Origin: Anaerolineae bacterium
GTDB taxonomy: Bacteria; Chloroflexota; Anaerolineae; B4-G1; SLSP01
DNA length: 34,992 nucleotides
Reading direction: 5' to 3'
Assembly: GCA_016931185.1 (NCBI GenBank)
Contig: JAFGFI010000329.1
Span: 1 to 34,992, forward strand
The notes under the pieces were generated by a model. It ran no database searches and had not been told where the DNA came from. It was given only the letters and a program-made list of their open reading frames with translations. Shown piece by piece: positions 23,951-33,709 of this stretch (positions are counted from its first letter, which is position 1; each line of letters begins with the position of its first letter). The position numbers and the translations under genes were made by a program.

Positions 23951-24916
23951 ATGATGGGTATTACACAAAGGATTACACCCTCCACTTCTACCAAACGGCA
24001 CCATTGGAGCCGCCGCACCCGTCGCAATTTTATAAAAGGACTGCTATTTATCTCTCCCTGGATTCTGGGGTTTCTATTTTTCACCCTGTACCCGATGGCT
24101 TCATCCTTATATATCAGTTTTACCGAGCATCACATCCGTACACCCTCAGAGTGGATCGGGCTTGAAAATTATACCAATCTCCTCCAAGACCGGCGTTTTT
24201 GGACCTCACTGTACAATACCGTCTATATGGTGATAATTGCCGTGCCCCTAGAGTTGCTCAGTGCCTTCATCTTTGCCGTGCTACTTAATCTGAAACTACG
24301 CGGACAATCGGTCTATCGTCTTATCTATTACCTGCCCTCCATCGTCCCACTGGTAGCCAGCAGTATGTTGTGGATGTGGATTTTTAATACCAACAACGGC
24401 ATCCTCAACGTGCTCCTGGGATATTTCGGCATTAAAGGACCAAGCTGGCTCACCGACCCAGCATGGGCCAAACCAGGCCTGATCATTATGGGGTTGTGGG
24501 GAATAGGTAACACCATCGTCATTTACCTTTCTGGTATTCAGGATGTGCCCATCTCCCTGCTGGAAGCGGCAGAACTGGACGGTGCAACCTGGCTGCAACG
24601 TCTTTGGTACGTCACCATTCCCATGGTCTCTTCCATTACGCTCTTTAATCTCATCATGGGCGTCATCGGCATGTTCCAATATTTCACCCAAGCATATATC
24701 TTCGCCTCGGCTCAGACCGGGCGTGCCGACAGACTAGGCAGCCCGCTGGATTCCACCCTCTTCTACAGCGTGTACTTGTATGACCGGTTTAGCAACCTCA
24801 AAATGGGCTACGCTGCCGCGATGGCCTGGATTCTGTTCGCCATCATCCTGGTCTGCACGCTCTTGCTCCTGCGCTTTTCCAAGCAGTGGACGTATTACGA
24901 GGATGAGGAGAAGTGA
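23951..24916 (+). CDS. Sugar ABC transporter permease, MalF-type
   Basis: The 321-residue protein has six predicted helices beginning with GLLFISPWILGFLFFTLYPMA, the standard start of MalF-like permeases of the binding-protein-dependent family. The EAA loop that contacts the ATPase reads EAAELDGATWLQRLWYVTIP. The C-terminus, LLLLRFSKQWTYYEDEEK, is cytoplasmic. Two consecutive ATG codons are possible: GGAG lies 4 nt before the first and 7 nt before the second (23954), and the second may be used. The stop overlaps the next gene's GTG at 24913, while that gene's more likely ATG is at 24919. It is part of the sugar transporter with its neighbours; no ATPase is encoded in the window. Confidence 0.93.
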   Translation: MMGITQRITPSTSTKRHHWSRRTRRNFIKGLLFISPWILGFLFFTLYPMASSLYISFTEHHIRTPSEWIGLENYTNLLQDRRFWTSLYNTVYMVIIAVPLELLSAFIFAVLLNLKLRGQSVYRLIYYLPSIVPLVASSMLWMWIFNTNNGILNVLLGYFGIKGPSWLTDPAWAKPGLIIMGLWGIGNTIVIYLSGIQDVPISLLEAAELDGATWLQRLWYVTIPMVSSITLFNLIMGVIGMFQYFTQAYIFASAQTGRADRLGSPLDSTLFYSVYLYDRFSNLKMGYAAAMAWILFAIILVCTLLLLRFSKQWTYYEDEEK

Positions 24917-24918
24917 TT

Positions 24919-26007
24919 ATGAACGAAAGTCAACACGCATCCGGTACAAAACGCCACGTGTGGTTACATCCACGATGGCAACGTGCCTTGTTCAGACTCC
25001 TAAGCCATATCGTTGTTTTCACGGTTGGGCTTTTTTTCCTGGTCCCCGCCGTGTGGATGTTTTTCACGGCCTTCAAATCAAATAAAGATGTGTTCCGTTT
25101 TCCGCCCACACTCCTACCTTACGACACAAAATATGTCACCGTGAACGGAGAATCCTATCCTCTCTACAACGTTCCCGTAGATGGGGAAATGCAGCAATTA
25201 GCGGCAGTCAAAATCGAGGAAGGACAAGGAACTTTTGTTGATCCCGGCAACCCCACTCAGGTAATCGAAATGCGAGCGCGCTATGCCGAGCCGGTATTGA
25301 CCATCAAGTTCCAATGGCGCAATTTTAGTGATGCAATGAATCGGGGCGTGCGTCCAGGGCTAAACGTCAACTTCTGGACCTATCTCAAAAACAGCCTCAT
25401 AGTTGCCTTCTTCACCATTATTGGCACCCTGGTATCCTGTGTGCCCGTCGCCTATGGTTTCTCGCGCATTGAGTGGCCGGGGCGTGAATTGGTCTTTATG
25501 CTGGTCTTAAGTACAATGATGCTTCCCTACCAGGTCACGATGATTCCACTTTACCTGCTGTTTACCGAAACCTTGAACTGGGGAAATAGCCTTCTGCCCA
25601 TCATTGTGCCCTCGTTCTTTGCCAACGCCTTTGACATTTTCCTGCTGCGGCAATTCTTCCGCACCATCCCCCAGGACCTGGTAGATGCCGCGCGGGTAGA
25701 TGGAGCCTCGGATCTGCACATTCTGCTTAACCTCATTTTGCCACTCTCCACCCCAATCCTGGCCTCTATCACGGTCTTTACTTTCCTGTGGGCATGGAAT
25801 GATTTCCTTGGCCCGCTGCTTTACCTGAACAACCCGGAAAACTTCACCCTGGCAATCGGCCTCCAGGATTTCCAGGGGCAACGTAACACCGAGTGGAATC
25901 AATTGATGGCTGCTTCCGTCGTGTTCACCATCCCTATTATCATCGCCTACTTCTTTGCCCAACGCACGTTTATTGAGGGGATTAAGCTGACAGGGACAAA
26001 GGGATAA
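24919..26007 (+). CDS. Sugar ABC transporter permease, MalG-type, with enlarged first external loop
   Basis: The protein has 362 residues from ATG 24919, with AGGAG 8 nt upstream; an in-frame GTG at 24913 is an alternative. Its first helix, VFTVGLFFLVPAVWMFFTAFK, is followed by an external loop of about 100 residues before the next helix, whereas typical MalG proteins have about 40. The EAA loop reads DAARVDGASDLHILLNLILP. The C-terminus, RTFIEGIKLTGTKG, is the common MalG ending. The extra loop contains VTVNGESYPLYNVP and could interact with the binding protein. It pairs with the MalF-type protein encoded upstream. Confidence 0.93.
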   Translation: MNESQHASGTKRHVWLHPRWQRALFRLLSHIVVFTVGLFFLVPAVWMFFTAFKSNKDVFRFPPTLLPYDTKYVTVNGESYPLYNVPVDGEMQQLAAVKIEEGQGTFVDPGNPTQVIEMRARYAEPVLTIKFQWRNFSDAMNRGVRPGLNVNFWTYLKNSLIVAFFTIIGTLVSCVPVAYGFSRIEWPGRELVFMLVLSTMMLPYQVTMIPLYLLFTETLNWGNSLLPIIVPSFFANAFDIFLLRQFFRTIPQDLVDAARVDGASDLHILLNLILPLSTPILASITVFTFLWAWNDFLGPLLYLNNPENFTLAIGLQDFQGQRNTEWNQLMAASVVFTIPIIIAYFFAQRTFIEGIKLTGTKG

Positions 26008-26050
26008 CCAGGGGATGAGGTAACAAAGCGAACAAAAGAACAAATAAATG

Positions 26051-26127
26051 GTTAGCATGTATACCCGGTGAGATACAAAGAACGCGCTATGGAAAGCGCG
26101 GCTACATCCTAACACTTGTGCGCTAAC
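26051..26127 (+). repeat. Dispersed hairpin element, copy C
   Basis: GTTAGCATGTA (from 26051) and GCTAAC (26122-26127) form outer arms. The inner core CGCGCTATGGAAAGCGCG followed by GCTACATCC matches copy A exactly. It lies in the 26008-26268 gap after the MalG-type gene; the rest of that gap holds no gene that I can see. Confidence 0.8.
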
Positions 26128-26268
26128 AATAAATGGAAATAGGTAACTAAAATAAACACCTGTGGTAGAATTTATTCCGTATGACCAGCGTAAGCAGCAC
26201 AGTCTGCCGTACGATATTACACATTAAAGATGAGCTAAAACAACACGCAAAGCAAACAAGGAGAAAAA

Positions 26269-27528
26269 ATGTTAAAGTCGCCTACTTCTTCATTAGCTGT
26301 TTTAGGTGGAGCCCCGGTACGCACCGAACCGTATCCGGCATGGCCGGTCTTCGATGAACGCGACCTGGAAGCAGTCACTGCCGTCATCAAATCTGGCAGG
26401 TGGGGAGGCTATCCTTATCCTGGCCCCAACACACGGGAATTCGTCCAACGATTCTTGGAGATGCAGGGAGGGGAGTATGCTGTTGCAATGGCAAACGGCA
26501 CGGTCACCATGGAAGTCGCCTGTCGCGCGGCAGGCATCGGATGGGGAGATGAAGTCATTATCCCCGCCTATACTTTCCAGGCTACCGCTGCTGCGCCAAT
26601 GGCAGCCGGCGCCATCCCCGTCATTGCCGACATAGACCCGGAGACTTACTGCCTTGCCCCCAAAGCTGTCGAAGGTGCCATCACCGATAAGACAAAGGCT
26701 ATCATTCCCGTGCATCTGGGGGCAGAAATGGCAGACATGGACGCTATTATGGATATCGCCGAGCATCACAATCTCATCGTTATTGAAGATTGCGCCCACG
26801 CGCACGGCGCGCAGTGGCGTAAGAAAGGAGCCGGCACGCTAGGGCACTTTGGGTCCTTCAGCCTGCAATCCTCCAAAATACTCACCTCTGGCGAAGGCGG
26901 CATCCTGATCTGTAAAACCCAAGAGCTGGCCGAGCGCGCCACCAGCATTATTGACTGTGGACGCCCACACGATCAAGCCGGCACACAGATTACGATGGGG
27001 GCAAACTACCGTATGGCCGAACTACAAGCCGCGCTGGCGACGGTCGCCCTGGAACGCTTCCCGGCACAAGCGCAGCAACGCGAAGATATGGCCGCCTATA
27101 TGGATGAAGCATTGAGTGAAGTCCCCGGTATTCGCATCCTCAAGCGCGACCTGCGCCACACCCAACGCTCTTTCTATCGCTACATCTTCGCTATCAATCC
27201 CAAAGTCTACGGCTTTGATCACCGGGTTATGTGCTACGCGCTAGCTCAGGAAGGAATCTCATGTTGGGACGGGTATCCGGCAATGCACCACTATGAGTTA
27301 TTTCAACCGCAAATTTCACGGCTGCCCGTGCCGAGTGCATTTCCGGAACATTTCCAGTTTGAGAAGATGCAGTTCCCCGAAGCCGAACGCGCCGCTGAAC
27401 AAGAGGCGGTCTGGCTAGATGAAGCCATCTTCCGCGCCGGCCACAAAGGCGTGAATGATGTGATCGCCGCGCTACATAAAATCTACGACAATCGCGTGGA
27501 ACTGGCTGAGAAAGCTAAAAGCCTCTGA
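26269..27528 (+). CDS. DegT/DnrJ/EryC1/StrS-family PLP aminotransferase
   Basis: The 419-residue enzyme transfers an amino group to a keto-sugar or cyclitol using PLP. The visible family signs are the N-terminal LGGAPVRTEPYPAWPVFDE, MANGTVTMEVACRAAGIGWGDEVIIPAYTFQATA, the PLP-facing Asp174 in VIEDCAHAHG, and the PLP lysine Lys203 in SLQSSKILTSGEGG. A later NYRMAELQAALA is also conserved. The overall pattern is closest to the aminocyclitol/scyllo-inosose class. AAGGAG lies 5 nt before the ATG. It follows the sugar transporter by 261 nt and has its own room for a promoter, so it may be only a neighbour rather than part of the operon. The substrate is not assigned. Confidence 0.9.
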   Translation: MLKSPTSSLAVLGGAPVRTEPYPAWPVFDERDLEAVTAVIKSGRWGGYPYPGPNTREFVQRFLEMQGGEYAVAMANGTVTMEVACRAAGIGWGDEVIIPAYTFQATAAAPMAAGAIPVIADIDPETYCLAPKAVEGAITDKTKAIIPVHLGAEMADMDAIMDIAEHHNLIVIEDCAHAHGAQWRKKGAGTLGHFGSFSLQSSKILTSGEGGILICKTQELAERATSIIDCGRPHDQAGTQITMGANYRMAELQAALATVALERFPAQAQQREDMAAYMDEALSEVPGIRILKRDLRHTQRSFYRYIFAINPKVYGFDHRVMCYALAQEGISCWDGYPAMHHYELFQPQISRLPVPSAFPEHFQFEKMQFPEAERAAEQEAVWLDEAIFRAGHKGVNDVIAALHKIYDNRVELAEKAKSL

Positions 27529-27546
27529 ACCCAAAGGTCATTGCTC

Positions 27547-27622
27547 AGGTGGGACGCACTTTGGCACTTCAAATAACGAATTCAATCGTAAATTCTAGCT
27601 TTATTTAAAGTGCGTCCCACCT
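27547..27622. terminator. Long-loop inverted repeat between convergent genes
   Basis: AGGTGGGACGCACTTT (27547-27562) pairs perfectly with AAAGTGCGTCCCACCT (27607-27622) around a 44-nt AT-rich loop. It sits between the aminotransferase and metalloprotease 3' ends and probably works in both directions. Confidence 0.55.
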
Positions 27623-27637
27623 CAAACCATCATCGTG

Positions 27638-29875
27638 TTACCGCATCACGACCGGCATAAACAGCCTATAGACAACCTTGACACTGAACGTGTCTGTCAC
27701 ACTGGCGCCATCTGGGTCTTGAACTTCCAGGATAGCATCTACAGTACCCGTCCAGTCCGTTGAGGGGACAATCGTGAGATAATGTTCATCGTTGACAGAG
27801 ATCTGTACATTGATAGTCGATAACTGCGTTAACGTGAAGACCAATGCCGCATCCCTATCATCCCGATCCTCGGCATAATCCCACAAGTCCACAACACTTG
27901 TAGTATTGCGGGGCACGATTATGTCTGGAACGACCAACGTCGGCGTAATATTAGCGCTGGTTACGTTTAACGCAAACGTATCAGTACCGGTAAAGCCTAG
28001 CGTATCCTGTACCCCAACCACCACATCCGCAATTCCAGAAAACCCTAGAGAGGGACTAATATTAACATAACGGTTCGCTTCAATGGTCACGCCTGCCTGG
28101 GAAGGAGCATCCACAACAGAAAAAGTAAGCTCCGCATCCGTATCTAGTAAATCACTGGCATACTCCCATAAATCAATGGCATGGGCAACAGATCCCCCTA
28201 CCGGCACTATCTGATCGGGCAGATCCACCAACGCTGGCGCATCATTTACCGTGACCATAAAGCTCGCGGTATCTACGGCATTGGCCGAATCCGCTACCTG
28301 GATTTCAACCGTCGTCTGTCCTACAAAACCCGACACAGGGACAATGTTCAGATAACGATTGTTGCCTATGCTCACACCAAATGCCGAGGACGGGCTATTG
28401 CTCACAATAAACGTCAAATTTGCATCTGTGTCCTCTGCATCCTCCGCATAGGCCCATAGATCAATGGCGGGAGCCAGGCTTTCTCCCATCCCTAATATTT
28501 GCTCCGGCAAAGTACTCAACACCGGTGACGTATTAGAAAGGGTGAGCAAGAAACTACTCGTATCTGTCGCACCTTCCTCATCCGTCACCTGTACCTCAAC
28601 CGTTGTCTGTCCTGAAAAACCGGAAATGGGCGCAATGTCAATAAAGCGATTGCTGTCTATCGTTACGCCAAAATTTGCCGGCGGGGACGAGACAAAGGCA
28701 AAAGACAAATTTTGGTCGGATGTCTCCGCGTCCTCAGCATACGCCCACAAATCAATGGCATTATCGGCAGTCGTGTTCATTGCCAACGTCTGATCCGGCA
28801 GACTGGAAAGCGTAGGCGCAGTATTTGTAGCGGTGTTCAGGCTCCAGCCCATATCCTGAAACATTCCCAACGTAACCGGACCTGGAGAGTGTTGTACCTC
28901 ATCCGTACCCAGGGAATACGTCATCAATGCATTCACGGTTCCGTTGTAAATTTCAGCTAAATGTGAGTAACTCGATCCATCATCCCATACACTAGGAGCA
29001 TAGAGTTCAACCCGAGAGCCACCGTTAGCAACGTTAGCATAAGTACCGTTGAAATATACATCGCCTCCGGTCAATACATTCTTTAAAGCAAATGATGGAT
29101 TAGGGTACACAGACGTATTCAACAAAGCAGTACCATTGAGATCTTGGGTAAACCGATCATAAATAAAAGGGTAAGGTGTTCCATAACCCCAATTGCCCCT
29201 CACATCCACATCCATTGAACCGGCAAATCCCAAACCATGCCCCAACTCATGCAAGACCACGGTCGCAAAATCTATCTTCCCACTCGTATTCCCATCCGTA
29301 CCATAATACCAATCAAATGTACTGCTAAACTCTGCATAAATCTCCGGTTCACTGCTCCCATTGAGATCGGAACCGGCCAACATATTCGCCAGAGCCACCG
29401 GATACCAGGTATTCGAATAGGGCACACCGCTAAACTCCCGGTAGTAACTCCAGGACATGGCCCCGCCTAAAATTCCATACTCTAAATCCGACCGGTAACA
29501 AGCGTGAATCACGATCGTTCGATCCGTATCCAACAGCGCGTCCCAGATGCTCACAGCATAGTTGAAGGCTGTTTTTGCTGCCGGCGTCCAGGCGACCAGG
29601 GAACCCTCACAAGAGGAAGGATTGTACTGCACCGAAAAACTCGACGGCGCCGAGGCACTCCGCGCCCTGACGATTTCCGGCGCAGGCACATACGATGGTT
29701 GCGCCAGCGGGTCATAACGCATTATCACTAAAGCATCACCGGGTAAGGATACCCCATTTTCCCCGGTACCGGCAACAGCGATTGCACGACCCGGGGGCAT
29801 TACAAATACCACCAACAATAAAAATACCAGGAACAACTTGACTCCATTTACACCTACATTACGCGACATCTGCAT
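27638..29875 (-). CDS. Secreted zinc metalloprotease with tandem C-terminal Ig-like domains
   Basis: The protein has 745 residues from ATG 29875, with GAGGAGG about 12 nt upstream; the frame extends to a GTG at 29908 but that would place the Shine-Dalgarno inside the gene. A signal peptide (VKLFLVFLLLVVFVMPPGRAIA) is followed by the catalytic domain with the zinc site HELGHGLGF (209-217). Downstream SHLAEIYNG and NALMTY look like the Met-turn region. Four repeated beta domains of about 95 residues follow, each with [I/V]DLW.YA.D, NR[F/Y][I/V][D/N]I and a V.V.D ending. The tail FMPVVMR closely resembles that of the subtilisin encoded upstream. The exact peptidase family is not certain. Confidence 0.85.
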   Translation of the reverse strand: MQMSRNVGVNGVKLFLVFLLLVVFVMPPGRAIAVAGTGENGVSLPGDALVIMRYDPLAQPSYVPAPEIVRARSASAPSSFSVQYNPSSCEGSLVAWTPAAKTAFNYAVSIWDALLDTDRTIVIHACYRSDLEYGILGGAMSWSYYREFSGVPYSNTWYPVALANMLAGSDLNGSSEPEIYAEFSSTFDWYYGTDGNTSGKIDFATVVLHELGHGLGFAGSMDVDVRGNWGYGTPYPFIYDRFTQDLNGTALLNTSVYPNPSFALKNVLTGGDVYFNGTYANVANGGSRVELYAPSVWDDGSSYSHLAEIYNGTVNALMTYSLGTDEVQHSPGPVTLGMFQDMGWSLNTATNTAPTLSSLPDQTLAMNTTADNAIDLWAYAEDAETSDQNLSFAFVSSPPANFGVTIDSNRFIDIAPISGFSGQTTVEVQVTDEEGATDTSSFLLTLSNTSPVLSTLPEQILGMGESLAPAIDLWAYAEDAEDTDANLTFIVSNSPSSAFGVSIGNNRYLNIVPVSGFVGQTTVEIQVADSANAVDTASFMVTVNDAPALVDLPDQIVPVGGSVAHAIDLWEYASDLLDTDAELTFSVVDAPSQAGVTIEANRYVNISPSLGFSGIADVVVGVQDTLGFTGTDTFALNVTSANITPTLVVPDIIVPRNTTSVVDLWDYAEDRDDRDAALVFTLTQLSTINVQISVNDEHYLTIVPSTDWTGTVDAILEVQDPDGASVTDTFSVKVVYRLFMPVVMR

Positions 29876-29916
29876 CTTTACTATGAACCTCCTCAATTTA
29901 TACACCACAAGCTTAC

Positions 29917-29945
29917 ATTATATCCTATCTCACTCGCATCACCAA
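29917..29945 (-). promoter_or_regulatory. Candidate promoter of the metalloprotease gene
   Basis: On the minus strand, TTGGTG (29945-29940) and TATAAT (29922-29917) are separated by 17 nt. Most of it overlaps the 3' end of the subtilisin gene, so the metalloprotease can be expressed apart from the upstream operon. Confidence 0.6.
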
Positions 29946-32036
29946 TGGCAAATACGCTTCATAAATGCGCTCCGCCACGACAACGCGACTTACCGCCTCT
30001 CCCCACCGGCCCGCCGGATTGGTGGCACGCACCACAATCTCCGTCGTTCCCTGCCACCCCGGGAGCGGTGATAGGGTCAGATACCGGTTATCCCTCAGAT
30101 TGACGCCGGCCCCGGCCACTGGCGTATTTACAATCGTAAATGTGAGTTGCTCCACTGTGTACTGCGCATCACTGGCATAGGACCACAAATCCAGGGGTAA
30201 AATAGTTGACTGTCCCATCTCAAACAGCCATGTAGGGAGTGGGGCAAACACCGGCGTAGAGAGCGAAGGCGGAGTTCCCAAACACAGACGCCCATAACCA
30301 AATTGCGTATCTATCCCCGTCGTGCCCATATCAATTGCCTGACTCTCTAAATACGTCTGTACCTGATCTACGGTGTAAGCCGGGTAAGCTTCCCGGACCA
30401 GCGCCGCCACTCCCGCTACGTGAGGAGTCGCCGCTGATGTACCATTAAACCCCCCTGTGCCAAAGCTATAGGTCGAGACATTGGCATACGCAGCAATGTC
30501 GGGTTTGATACTTCCCCCAGTCGCCGTTCCTCCTGCCCCATTAGTAGGACCTTCCGCACTATAAAATTCAAATGTGTACGGACTATCCACATCCACTGCC
30601 GCCACCGTAAAGGCATCTGGTGCATCCCCCAGATTGGCAAGGCTGCGCGCCTCCACATTGTAAATCAAGGGATACATCCGGGGCGTAAACACCTCAAAAT
30701 TCACATTACGATCGGCTTTGTAACGCGAAAGCGCAAATCCGTAGAATAAGTATTCCCCCGTCGTGATCGCGTACGCATACTCGCTCGGTCGCTGTCCGGG
30801 TGAACCATCCTGTGTATCATAGCTACCCCCGATACGTTCCCAACGATGATCGGTTTCAGAATAGCCCCACAGTGTCAAATCATAATCCTGGGTTACGTAG
30901 GTCCAATCGTCCCAACGCGCATACACCACAAAAGCCCGGCCCGATCCAACCGTCTGGTCCACATAGTTAATTTCATTGGTTTGTATAAAATTATGGTAAC
31001 CGCTGCCGTTGGTATCGTTAAACTGTCCCCCCCAATGCGCCAGACGATCATTGCCCGCTGCCGTAGCCCACAGAATCCCGGCAGCCCGTGCCCGCGATAC
31101 CAGATCGGAAAATTGTCCGGTACCATCTCCCGGCGTCAGTCCATACCACCCTAACGAGGTAGAGATAATATCCACACCCACGGTATCCACCGCCCACGCC
31201 ACTGCTTCGCCCAAATCCACATTGGTCGCAATCTTCACCAGATACATCTCAGCCTCCGGCGCAATATCGTGGATGATTTCCGCACAGGCCGTACCATGCA
31301 CCGTCGTACCGTTCACATCTTCCTCTTCCTGCCCATCCACAAAATTTTTCACGGTGACCACCGCCGGCAATTCCGATCCCAACAAGTTATTATATCCCAC
31401 AAAACCCCCATCAATAACAGCAACCTTGACACCTGCGCCCCTATATCCTAACGTGTGCCAGGCACCCACATTCATATCATCCAGAGCCTCAATCGTGATA
31501 GCACCGGCTAACGGCAACTCCAGCAATTCCAACTCATCTGGTACACGCACCAGGTCCACATCCACATTACTCGCCAGGGCCGTAACCATACCCATAGGCA
31601 CCCATGCCTGGAGCAACGTTTCACGGCGTGGGAAATCCAATTCCAACGCCCCCGTCACTGTACCGCCAAGAGCTTCAATTATCCCCGTTACCTGCACCCG
31701 CGACGGTGGACGCACCACCACATGTACCTGGATTCGCTCACCTACAACCTGCGCACCCTGCTGCGTCGCCACATCCAACGCCTGCGCCATTCCTTGTTCC
31801 GCCGCCGTCGCCAAAACGTTCAGCCGCGTGTCCAGCTTCGCAGAACGCAAACCCCTCCGCGCTTGGGTTGTCGGCGAACGGATAACGGACACCGGCTCAA
31901 CTGTCGCGGCTGCCGTCTGTAGCGATGCCTCTTCCACCCGTGAGGATGGCGTCACCATTCTCCACAAAGAGACACTTCCGCACACCAAAGCCAAAGCTAC
32001 CAATAAACTTACCCGCATCACCTTTTTTCTATCCAT
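29925..32036 (-). CDS. Secreted subtilisin-family (S8) serine protease
   Basis: The protein has 703 residues from ATG 32036, chosen because GGAGGAG lies directly upstream; a longer in-frame reading reaches 32102. A signal anchor (VSLLVALALVCGSVSLW) comes first, then a propeptide-like region. The S8 triad is Asp209 in KVAVIDGGF, His247 in VHGTACAEI and Ser534 in GTSAATPHVAG, with oxyanion Asn329 in TAAGND. A region of about 190 residues between Asn and Ser forms an insert with beta character. The C-terminus holds one Ig-like domain of the type repeated in the metalloprotease (LPLDLWSYASDA, DNRYLTLSPLPGW) and the tail YLPLVMRVR. The start overlaps the DUF4129 gene by 8 nt, indicating one operon. 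Confidence 0.93.
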   Translation of the reverse strand: MDRKKVMRVSLLVALALVCGSVSLWRMVTPSSRVEEASLQTAAATVEPVSVIRSPTTQARRGLRSAKLDTRLNVLATAAEQGMAQALDVATQQGAQVVGERIQVHVVVRPPSRVQVTGIIEALGGTVTGALELDFPRRETLLQAWVPMGMVTALASNVDVDLVRVPDELELLELPLAGAITIEALDDMNVGAWHTLGYRGAGVKVAVIDGGFVGYNNLLGSELPAVVTVKNFVDGQEEEDVNGTTVHGTACAEIIHDIAPEAEMYLVKIATNVDLGEAVAWAVDTVGVDIISTSLGWYGLTPGDGTGQFSDLVSRARAAGILWATAAGNDRLAHWGGQFNDTNGSGYHNFIQTNEINYVDQTVGSGRAFVVYARWDDWTYVTQDYDLTLWGYSETDHRWERIGGSYDTQDGSPGQRPSEYAYAITTGEYLFYGFALSRYKADRNVNFEVFTPRMYPLIYNVEARSLANLGDAPDAFTVAAVDVDSPYTFEFYSAEGPTNGAGGTATGGSIKPDIAAYANVSTYSFGTGGFNGTSAATPHVAGVAALVREAYPAYTVDQVQTYLESQAIDMGTTGIDTQFGYGRLCLGTPPSLSTPVFAPLPTWLFEMGQSTILPLDLWSYASDAQYTVEQLTFTIVNTPVAGAGVNLRDNRYLTLSPLPGWQGTTEIVVRATNPAGRWGEAVSRVVVAERIYEAYLPLVMRVR

Positions 32037-33699
32037 TCTCCTCCGCCCCCAAAACCCCTTGCTCCTCCGTTTCCCTTGTCTCTGCCGTTTCCAACTGCGC
32101 AATTGCGGCCTGCAATTGTTCCCATTCCGCCTGCGCGCGCTGCACCATTTCGTCCGTCACCGGATGCGCGCTATAACGGGCCTCCACAAACATTTCAGTC
32201 AAGGCTACAACATTCTCTGCCTGCACGGCTTCTAATTGCGGCGCAAGTCGGGTCTGATACTCATGAGGTGTCTGTGTCTTCGCACGGGGAATGCCTCGTT
32301 CACGCGCTCGATCTAATAACGAAAGATAGAAATAAAAAACCCGTTCTCGCGCCGAACGACCTCGCCGCCGTAACATTCCATCACCGTCAAATGTCGACCT
32401 GCGGCGGAACCACGTCAGAACACCGCGCGAAACACGGGGAAGTTGCGTCTGGATAGTCCGCCCCATTCCGCGCCACAACTGAACCAGGCTCTCCCAGAAC
32501 GCGCACAATATCCGCGCGAACCGGAAACGACGGAGCGACTGCCACAATCCAGACCGGTCCCGCACATAACCACGCACCAGCAGATACCCCCCAACCAGCA
32601 ACACGCCCCAAAAAAGGGCTGAACGCACCCATTGCCACCAGACATATCCAGTGGCGACGGTCTCCGGTGGGGGGGAAGAGAACTCAAGCTGTGTGAGTGC
32701 AGGCATTTGGGCCGTCCCATCTTGCTGCGTAAACAGGCTCAACAACCACACAAACGGTAACGTAACAAGAAACCACAGGAGCAGTACAAGATCAACAATA
32801 AGCGATATAAGGTAAGCCCCTATATCTAATAAACTCACCGTATAACCGGTGGGTAGCAGAAAGGCAATCACCAATATCACGGTCAAAAAGACCAAACTGT
32901 ACCGCGCCCACCCTCCCGCCAGACCGGGAGCAATAGTGATATGCTGGCTCTGCCACAACCGCGTTAATCTGGCAAAGTGTACCTGGCTCAGCAATACCAG
33001 TCCCAACACAAAGTAGACGAGTACATTCAAAATCAAGCCGGGCACACGGGGACGATCCAAACTTAGCAACGCCTCAATCCCCACTCGCGCCAGCCCGGAA
33101 AAAAGCAACAGAACCCCGCCCCCTATAAAAAACCGGCGCGTGATCAAGTCTGCCGGTGGGACTCCTCCACGTTCCAGGCGCAAATAAGGATCGGCGATCT
33201 CTTCCAGATTGCGCGCAGTCGCACCGGCCGCGTACCAGGCGGCGAAGGACAGCCCAAATGCAACCAATGTTTGCCCGTCAAAAAATGAAAACGGATCCGA
33301 CTGCCAGGCGCGAAAATAGGCTATCATCTCTCCTACTGTGTCCCCCATGTGCGTCGCGATTTTTAACAGGATGAACATCACACCTACCTCCAACGCGCGC
33401 TGATGTAGATGATCCATCCCGCTGATATATTTCCGTTTTCCCAGACGATACGTGGTGTGCCCTGCCAAAGCTGCCAGGATCGGTGCAACCAACAAATACG
33501 TGCCATTCCAATCTGGGGCCCACAAGCGTATACACTGCACCAGTGCCGATGCCACGCACGCCACCATCACACCTATCGCCAAAGGAAGCAGTCCATTCCA
33601 CACCCAGGGGGTGTCAAGGACGAAGGGTGGCAGATCGACAGTGTCTTCGTCTTTATAATTTAAGGTTTCAGGGGGACGTATACCCTGATTCCCCATCAT
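32029..33699 (-). CDS. Membrane protein with C-terminal DUF4129 domain
   Basis: The 556-residue protein has about seven hydrophobic segments over the first ~390 residues, then a basic cytoplasmic part ending in the DUF4129 pattern (FYFYLSLLDRARERGIPRAKTQTPHEY and FVEARYSAHPVT). DUF4129 proteins are commonly encoded beside DUF58, MoxR ATPases and transglutaminase-fold proteins, in cell-surface or periplasmic maturation systems. The start is taken at ATG 33699, with GGAGG 4 nt upstream; ATG 33696 with 7 nt spacing is equally possible. The DUF58 gene ends 29 nt upstream and the subtilisin start lies within its 3' end. The reaction performed is unknown. Confidence 0.8.
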   Translation of the reverse strand: MMGNQGIRPPETLNYKDEDTVDLPPFVLDTPWVWNGLLPLAIGVMVACVASALVQCIRLWAPDWNGTYLLVAPILAALAGHTTYRLGKRKYISGMDHLHQRALEVGVMFILLKIATHMGDTVGEMIAYFRAWQSDPFSFFDGQTLVAFGLSFAAWYAAGATARNLEEIADPYLRLERGGVPPADLITRRFFIGGGVLLLFSGLARVGIEALLSLDRPRVPGLILNVLVYFVLGLVLLSQVHFARLTRLWQSQHITIAPGLAGGWARYSLVFLTVILVIAFLLPTGYTVSLLDIGAYLISLIVDLVLLLWFLVTLPFVWLLSLFTQQDGTAQMPALTQLEFSSPPPETVATGYVWWQWVRSALFWGVLLVGGYLLVRGYVRDRSGLWQSLRRFRFARILCAFWESLVQLWRGMGRTIQTQLPRVSRGVLTWFRRRSTFDGDGMLRRRGRSARERVFYFYLSLLDRARERGIPRAKTQTPHEYQTRLAPQLEAVQAENVVALTEMFVEARYSAHPVTDEMVQRAQAEWEQLQAAIAQLETAETRETEEQGVLGAEENG

Positions 33700-33709
33700 C
33701 ACACCTCCA

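Noticed and set aside
31009..32235. 408-codon plus-strand open frame over the subtilisin gene
   Set aside because: The minus strand has all S8 catalytic motifs in order. The plus-strand translation is Ser/Pro/Thr/Arg-rich with no domain.
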